A stretch of 8,865 nt of DNA from assembly GCA_024763135.1 (NCBI GenBank), contig JANTGD010000129.1, forward strand, positions 1-8,865. Reading direction: 5' to 3'. Made by a program: the position numbers and the translations under genes. The notes under the pieces were generated by a model. That model did no database searches, had not been told where the DNA came from, and worked only from the letters and a program-made list of their open reading frames with translations. Positions 6,247 through 8,865 of the stretch are shown here, in pieces (the stretch's first letter is position 1; the number at the start of each line of letters is the position of its first letter). This DNA is from Thiotrichales bacterium (GTDB lineage: Bacteria > Pseudomonadota > Gammaproteobacteria > UWMA-0217).

Positions 6247-6662
6247 TCCTCTCAGCGGGTATCGTCGTGCTCCGCCACGAGCACGAGCGCTGTCTAGTAC
6301 TTCTGTTACGCGTGTATCGTTATTGGGATTTCCCTAAGGGTGAAGTGGAAGCCGGAGAAGACCCACTGCAAGCGGCAATACGCGAGGTCGCCGAAGAAAC
6401 CGGCATCACCCAACTCGAGTTTCCATGGGGCCAGGTATACCGTGAAACTCCGCCCTACAACAGCGGTACGCGGCGTAAAATCGCACGTTACTACCTCGCC
6501 ACAACACACTCGAAACATGTGACGCTCCCAGTGAACCCAGCGCTTGGCAAAGCCGAGCACGATGAGTACCGCTGGGTTGATTTCAAACAGGCGGAAGCCC
6601 TTTTGACTCCGCGGCTCGTGGCTATTCTGCACTGGGCGGCAACGACCAGCCAATGCCGTTGA
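6243..6662 (+). CDS. Nudix hydrolase, dinucleoside-polyphosphate type likely
   Basis: This is a 139-residue single-domain protein. The Nudix box is complete at residues 33-55: G33, E39, R47-E48, E51-E52, G54 and a final Ile, matching GX5EX7REUXEEXGU. The glutamates bind the divalent metals that drive cleavage of a nucleoside diphosphate linked to another moiety. WDFPKG just before the box and the YRETPPY and YRWVDF motifs later resemble the small asymmetrical diadenosine tetraphosphate hydrolases, which also accept other nucleotides, so the substrate is only suggested. It lacks the RppH-type N-terminus. No strong ribosome-binding site precedes the ATG; the small overlapping frame upstream may couple to it. 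It is convergent with the chemoreceptor gene, with 11 bases between the stops. Confidence 0.88.
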   Translation: MILSAGIVVLRHEHERCLVLLLRVYRYWDFPKGEVEAGEDPLQAAIREVAEETGITQLEFPWGQVYRETPPYNSGTRRKIARYYLATTHSKHVTLPVNPALGKAEHDEYRWVDFKQAEALLTPRLVAILHWAATTSQCR

Positions 6663-6673
6663 GGCTCCGGCAA

Positions 6674-8383
6674 TCAGGCGACTTTAGGGATTGATGTCTT
6701 AGGATGGTTGGCACGCTCGCTGCCCAGCTCAGGCTGCGGGGCATCCAATGTTTGCGCCAATAATCCAGCCTGTTCTTTGAGCACGCTGCCTGCTTTGGCC
6801 AGGGCCTGATGCATGACTTTGGCGCTTTTCCCCTGGCGCTCATTGACACCATGAAGATGCTTAATCAAGCCTGTCATTTTTTCAATGGAGCTGAGAATCT
6901 CTGCCAACGTATCGCTGGAAGCATTGACTAAATGACTGCCGGAATTGACATTAGACACACTGCTGTCGATGAGTGCCTTGATTTCACTGGCCGACTCGGC
7001 ACTGCGCTGCGCGAGTTCGCGGACCTGAGCTGCTACCACAGAAAAACCTTTGCCCTGCTCACCTGCACGCGCAGCCTCTATCGTCGCATTCAGCGATAGC
7101 AAGTTGATTTCAAACGCGATTGAATCAATGATTTCAGTAACATGGGAGATTTTTTCACTGGACTGTTTGATTTCCCCCATAGACTGTACCGCCTCACCCA
7201 ATACCGCACTCCCCTGCCCTGCAAGGGTTTGGCTCTGACCAGCCAATTCATCTGCCGCTTTCACAAACGCCGCACCCTGACGCACGGAATCGTCCAGATG
7301 CTGGACCACTTTTTCCGCTACCTCCAGCGTTTCACACTCTTGCTGATTGAGTTTCAGGAGGGTGCTACGTTGCGTTTCAAGGCGCTGAGCATCGCGCGTC
7401 GAATCCTGCAATTGCGCAACCTTGCCATTGAGGCAAGAACGTGAATGTTCCCCATACCATAGTAAATTCTTACCCAGGATCCGCAGCTCGCGGATACCTG
7501 TGCCAGACCCCATGGTACGGCTGCACGCCTGTCCCTGTCGAAATGCGACAATGCATTGATTTAATTCACGCAGAGGCTGAACGAGCATACGCGATATACG
7601 CACACCGAGTAACCCAAGAGTAGCAAATAAACCCACGAGTACACCCGCCACTTGCCAGTTTACCCAGGTCAACGCAGTAGGTCGCATTAGTCGAGCCAAA
7701 TCGTCTAGTTGAGTGAGTAGAGCCTGCAAAGGCAGCCGCAACGCTGTTGCTTGTGCATTGAGTTGCGCGTTACCTAACTCCAGCAACAAGGCTACCGTAG
7801 CCTCGTCAGCTGGTCGGCCAGCCATTTGCAGCGCCGGCATGCGCCCCAAAAGCTGCTGCAGCACCCTAACCGACGCATTGCCTTGAAGTGTGTCTTGCGC
7901 AGCCGCTTTAAAGGCTTGCAAGCGCTCATACCACGCCGCGTAGGTATCGAGAAACGCCTGGAATTCCGCATCAAGCTTGCGCAGCTGCGCATCACGCAGG
8001 GGAAAATCCCCTTGCACCAGATTCTGAGCAAAGCGCCGCTTAGCGAAAGACGTTTGCAGCTGTGATGGCGTAGGTAGCTGTGTCACGCTAAATACTTCCA
8101 TCGACTGAGCATAACGTTCCAGAAGCCCCTCAATATGAGACAGGCTCTGTCGCAATGCTTGCGCCTCGGGGGCAAACAACCCCTTATCCTTCATCGCAGT
8201 TGCCCCAGCGGGCTCAAGGCGCAGAATCAATCCCACTGCAAGCACGCATAGCAGCCCAACGCCTAGCGTCAGCGATAGCATGAGATTGCGGATCGAGATG
8301 TCCGTTACCAGCCGTTTCATAGTAATCTGTTCCGTCCGTGGAGCGATGTTTAGCACGTTGTAGAAGAACCTTAGGCGGTACAA
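6674..8383 (-). CDS. Methyl-accepting chemotaxis-type receptor
   Basis: The protein has 569 residues from the first ATG. The more likely start is Met22 (ATG at 8320), preceded by GGAACAG, giving 548 residues beginning MKRLVTD. A transmembrane segment at about 34-54, a largely helical, leucine- and glutamine-rich periplasmic domain (about 56-240) and a second transmembrane segment (about 244-263) precede a HAMP-like linker and a long cytoplasmic coiled coil. The signalling hairpin is at about 426-471, with LNATIEAARAGEQGKGF at its tip, which contacts CheA and CheW. The ligand domain resembles type-IV-pilus or aspartate-type helical bundles only loosely, so the ligand is unknown. The C-terminus ends in SIPKVA, with no CheR-binding pentapeptide. 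No che genes lie in the window. It is convergent with the Nudix gene. Confidence 0.92.
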   Translation of the reverse strand: MYRLRFFYNVLNIAPRTEQITMKRLVTDISIRNLMLSLTLGVGLLCVLAVGLILRLEPAGATAMKDKGLFAPEAQALRQSLSHIEGLLERYAQSMEVFSVTQLPTPSQLQTSFAKRRFAQNLVQGDFPLRDAQLRKLDAEFQAFLDTYAAWYERLQAFKAAAQDTLQGNASVRVLQQLLGRMPALQMAGRPADEATVALLLELGNAQLNAQATALRLPLQALLTQLDDLARLMRPTALTWVNWQVAGVLVGLFATLGLLGVRISRMLVQPLRELNQCIVAFRQGQACSRTMGSGTGIRELRILGKNLLWYGEHSRSCLNGKVAQLQDSTRDAQRLETQRSTLLKLNQQECETLEVAEKVVQHLDDSVRQGAAFVKAADELAGQSQTLAGQGSAVLGEAVQSMGEIKQSSEKISHVTEIIDSIAFEINLLSLNATIEAARAGEQGKGFSVVAAQVRELAQRSAESASEIKALIDSSVSNVNSGSHLVNASSDTLAEILSSIEKMTGLIKHLHGVNERQGKSAKVMHQALAKAGSVLKEQAGLLAQTLDAPQPELGSERANHPKTSIPKVA

Positions 8384-8440
8384 CCCGGTGCTAGTACGCC
8401 AACCAGCTTGTCCTGATGGATGCAGCGAGCCAGAAAGCAG

Positions 8441-8647
8441 TTAGCCACTAAACGCGCTTTGCAGCGAATAGTTGCTCGCTTTGCAAACAGCGTAACAACG
8501 CGGATAACCGCTTTCCGGCTCATCCTGAGCGGAGCGACCCAAAGCGTTCAATACGGCGTTATGGATCTTGACAAGGGAACGACCATTGCCTGCAACCCAT
8601 GCTTTATCTTGAACGCTTTGGATTGCCCTGTATCCTTCAGAATACAC
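8441..8647 (-). CDS. Doubtful small ORF of unknown function
   Basis: A 68-codon frame starts at GTG 8647 on the same strand as the chemoreceptor and ends at 8441. The predicted peptide is soluble, has two cysteines near the C-terminus (CYAVC), and shows no signal peptide or known motif. No Shine-Dalgarno sequence precedes the GTG, and the frame is closed by a stop five codons upstream. The 13-bp inverted repeat lies inside it. It may be a degraded gene remnant or chance. Confidence 0.2.
   Translation of the reverse strand: MYSEGYRAIQSVQDKAWVAGNGRSLVKIHNAVLNALGRSAQDEPESGYPRCYAVCKASNYSLQSAFSG
8539..8621. repeat. Perfect 13-bp inverted repeat with 57-bp spacer
   Basis: CCAAAGCGTTCAA at 8539-8551 is the exact reverse complement of TTGAACGCTTTGG at 8609-8621. 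Perfect 13-bp arms at this distance are unlikely to be chance in so short a region. It could be a pair of binding sites for one regulator, the ends of a tiny repeat element, or the stem of a transcript. Confidence 0.55.
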
Positions 8648-8747
8648 TGAGTGAAGTACTCACTAGTGGCTCGAAATGCGCTTAGACACTGCGCCTTCGC
8701 GCCAATTTTGCCTTGTCGTGCACTTAGCTGTGTTTTTTCACAACCTA

Positions 8748-8844
8748 CTAGTACCTCGTCCAGTTTAAAATGACGGACTCAGCGCTTTTGTGATGCTGCG
8801 CATCAAGGCGCAGTGCACAGGCAATGGCCGCGTCCTTGGCAAGC
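8748..8844 (-). repeat. Right copy of the 97-bp inverted repeat
   Basis: This is the reverse complement of 1-97 with three differences. The window continues 21 bases past it, to 8865, and these presumably belong to the same element, whose left counterpart is cut off by the window edge. Identity begins at CTAG (8748-8751); the bases to the left (CCTA) do not match the flank of the other copy. The two copies point inward-to-inward and enclose about 8.65 kb of chromosomal genes. Confidence 0.8.
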
Positions 8845-8864
8845 ACTGCAACACCGAGGCGTAG
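8748..8864 (-). CDS. C-terminal end of a multicopy ORF, possibly a transposase (partial)
   Basis: On the minus strand a frame enters from the window edge and runs 38 codons to a TAG at 8748-8750, ending ILNWTRY. The same frame is present in the left copy (bases 2-97). The three base differences between copies are all silent third-position changes (Ala, Cys, Ala codons), as expected of a translated sequence. With three sites this is suggestive only. The family is not recognised, and the stop coinciding with the end of the repeat is what a compact insertion sequence would show. Confidence 0.35.
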   Translation of the reverse strand, partial: LRLGVAVLAKDAAIACALRLDAQHHKSAESVILNWTRY

Positions 8865-8865
8865 C

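Larger units (their letters stand above)
8384..8747. other. Gene-poor stretch upstream of the chemoreceptor
   Basis: About 360 bases lie between the chemoreceptor and the right repeat without a confident gene. A 68-codon minus-strand frame (8647-8441, GTG start) and an overlapping plus-strand frame (8420-8650) are open, but neither has a ribosome-binding site or a recognisable family. The stretch contains the inverted repeat at 8539-8621, a TGAGT-GAAGT-ACTCA hairpin at 8648-8662, and CGCTTTGCA twice (8455-8463 and 8477-8485). The chemoreceptor promoter should be near 8330-8450; I cannot place it. Confidence 0.5.

Noticed and set aside
6663..6673. Bidirectional terminator between the Nudix and chemoreceptor genes.
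   Set aside because: Only 11 bases separate the two stop codons and no stem with a T-run is visible there.
8391..8397. CTAGTAC near the chemoreceptor start as a third copy of the repeat end.
   Set aside because: Similarity is limited to 7 bases and does not extend into the rest of the repeat.
1..8865. CRISPR array, tRNA or rRNA genes, or prophage genes.
   Set aside because: No regularly spaced repeats, tRNA cloverleaf, rRNA sequence or phage-type proteins were seen on either strand.

Overview
The window looks like a chromosomal segment from a proteobacterium, most probably a gammaproteobacterium. The evidence is the divergent rpiA/ilvA pair, an IlvA of the long two-ACT-domain type, a BepA-like outer-membrane M48 lipoprotein, and HemC and RpiA whose catalytic residues align with the E. 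coli enzymes (RpiA residue for residue, HemC with a shift of three). Species cannot be fixed by eye.

Layout: positions 1-97 and 8748-8844 are two copies of the same 97-bp sequence in inverted orientation (94/97 identical). Both appear to be the end of an insertion element or other multicopy sequence that continues outside the window. Just inside the left copy lies a glycine riboswitch on the minus strand (about 120-222). It points at the repeat, so its natural target gene is missing from where it should be. A 160-bp non-coding mobile-element-like sequence with terminal inverted repeats and a TTAA duplication follows (402-569). Then come the M48 metalloprotease (590-2134, minus) and rpiA (2223-2885, minus), a likely two-gene unit; ilvA (3011-4525, plus), divergent from rpiA; and hemC (4598-5530, minus), convergent with ilvA and lacking an adjacent hemD. 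A 0.7-kb gene-poor stretch (5531-6242) holds a truncated second copy of the mobile element, a 161-bp unit bounded by 20-bp inverted repeats, and a doubtful small ORF. Next are a Nudix hydrolase (6243-6662, plus) and a convergent methyl-accepting chemotaxis-type receptor (minus, end at 6674). The last 360 bp before the right repeat has no confident gene.

The complete genes are housekeeping or core functions: envelope protein quality control, pentose phosphate interconversion, isoleucine biosynthesis, tetrapyrrole synthesis, nucleotide clean-up and signal transduction. I see no defence system, phage or new multi-gene system. The unusual content is in the intergenic DNA: small mobile repeats and a riboswitch that seems cut off from its gene by a repeat insertion.
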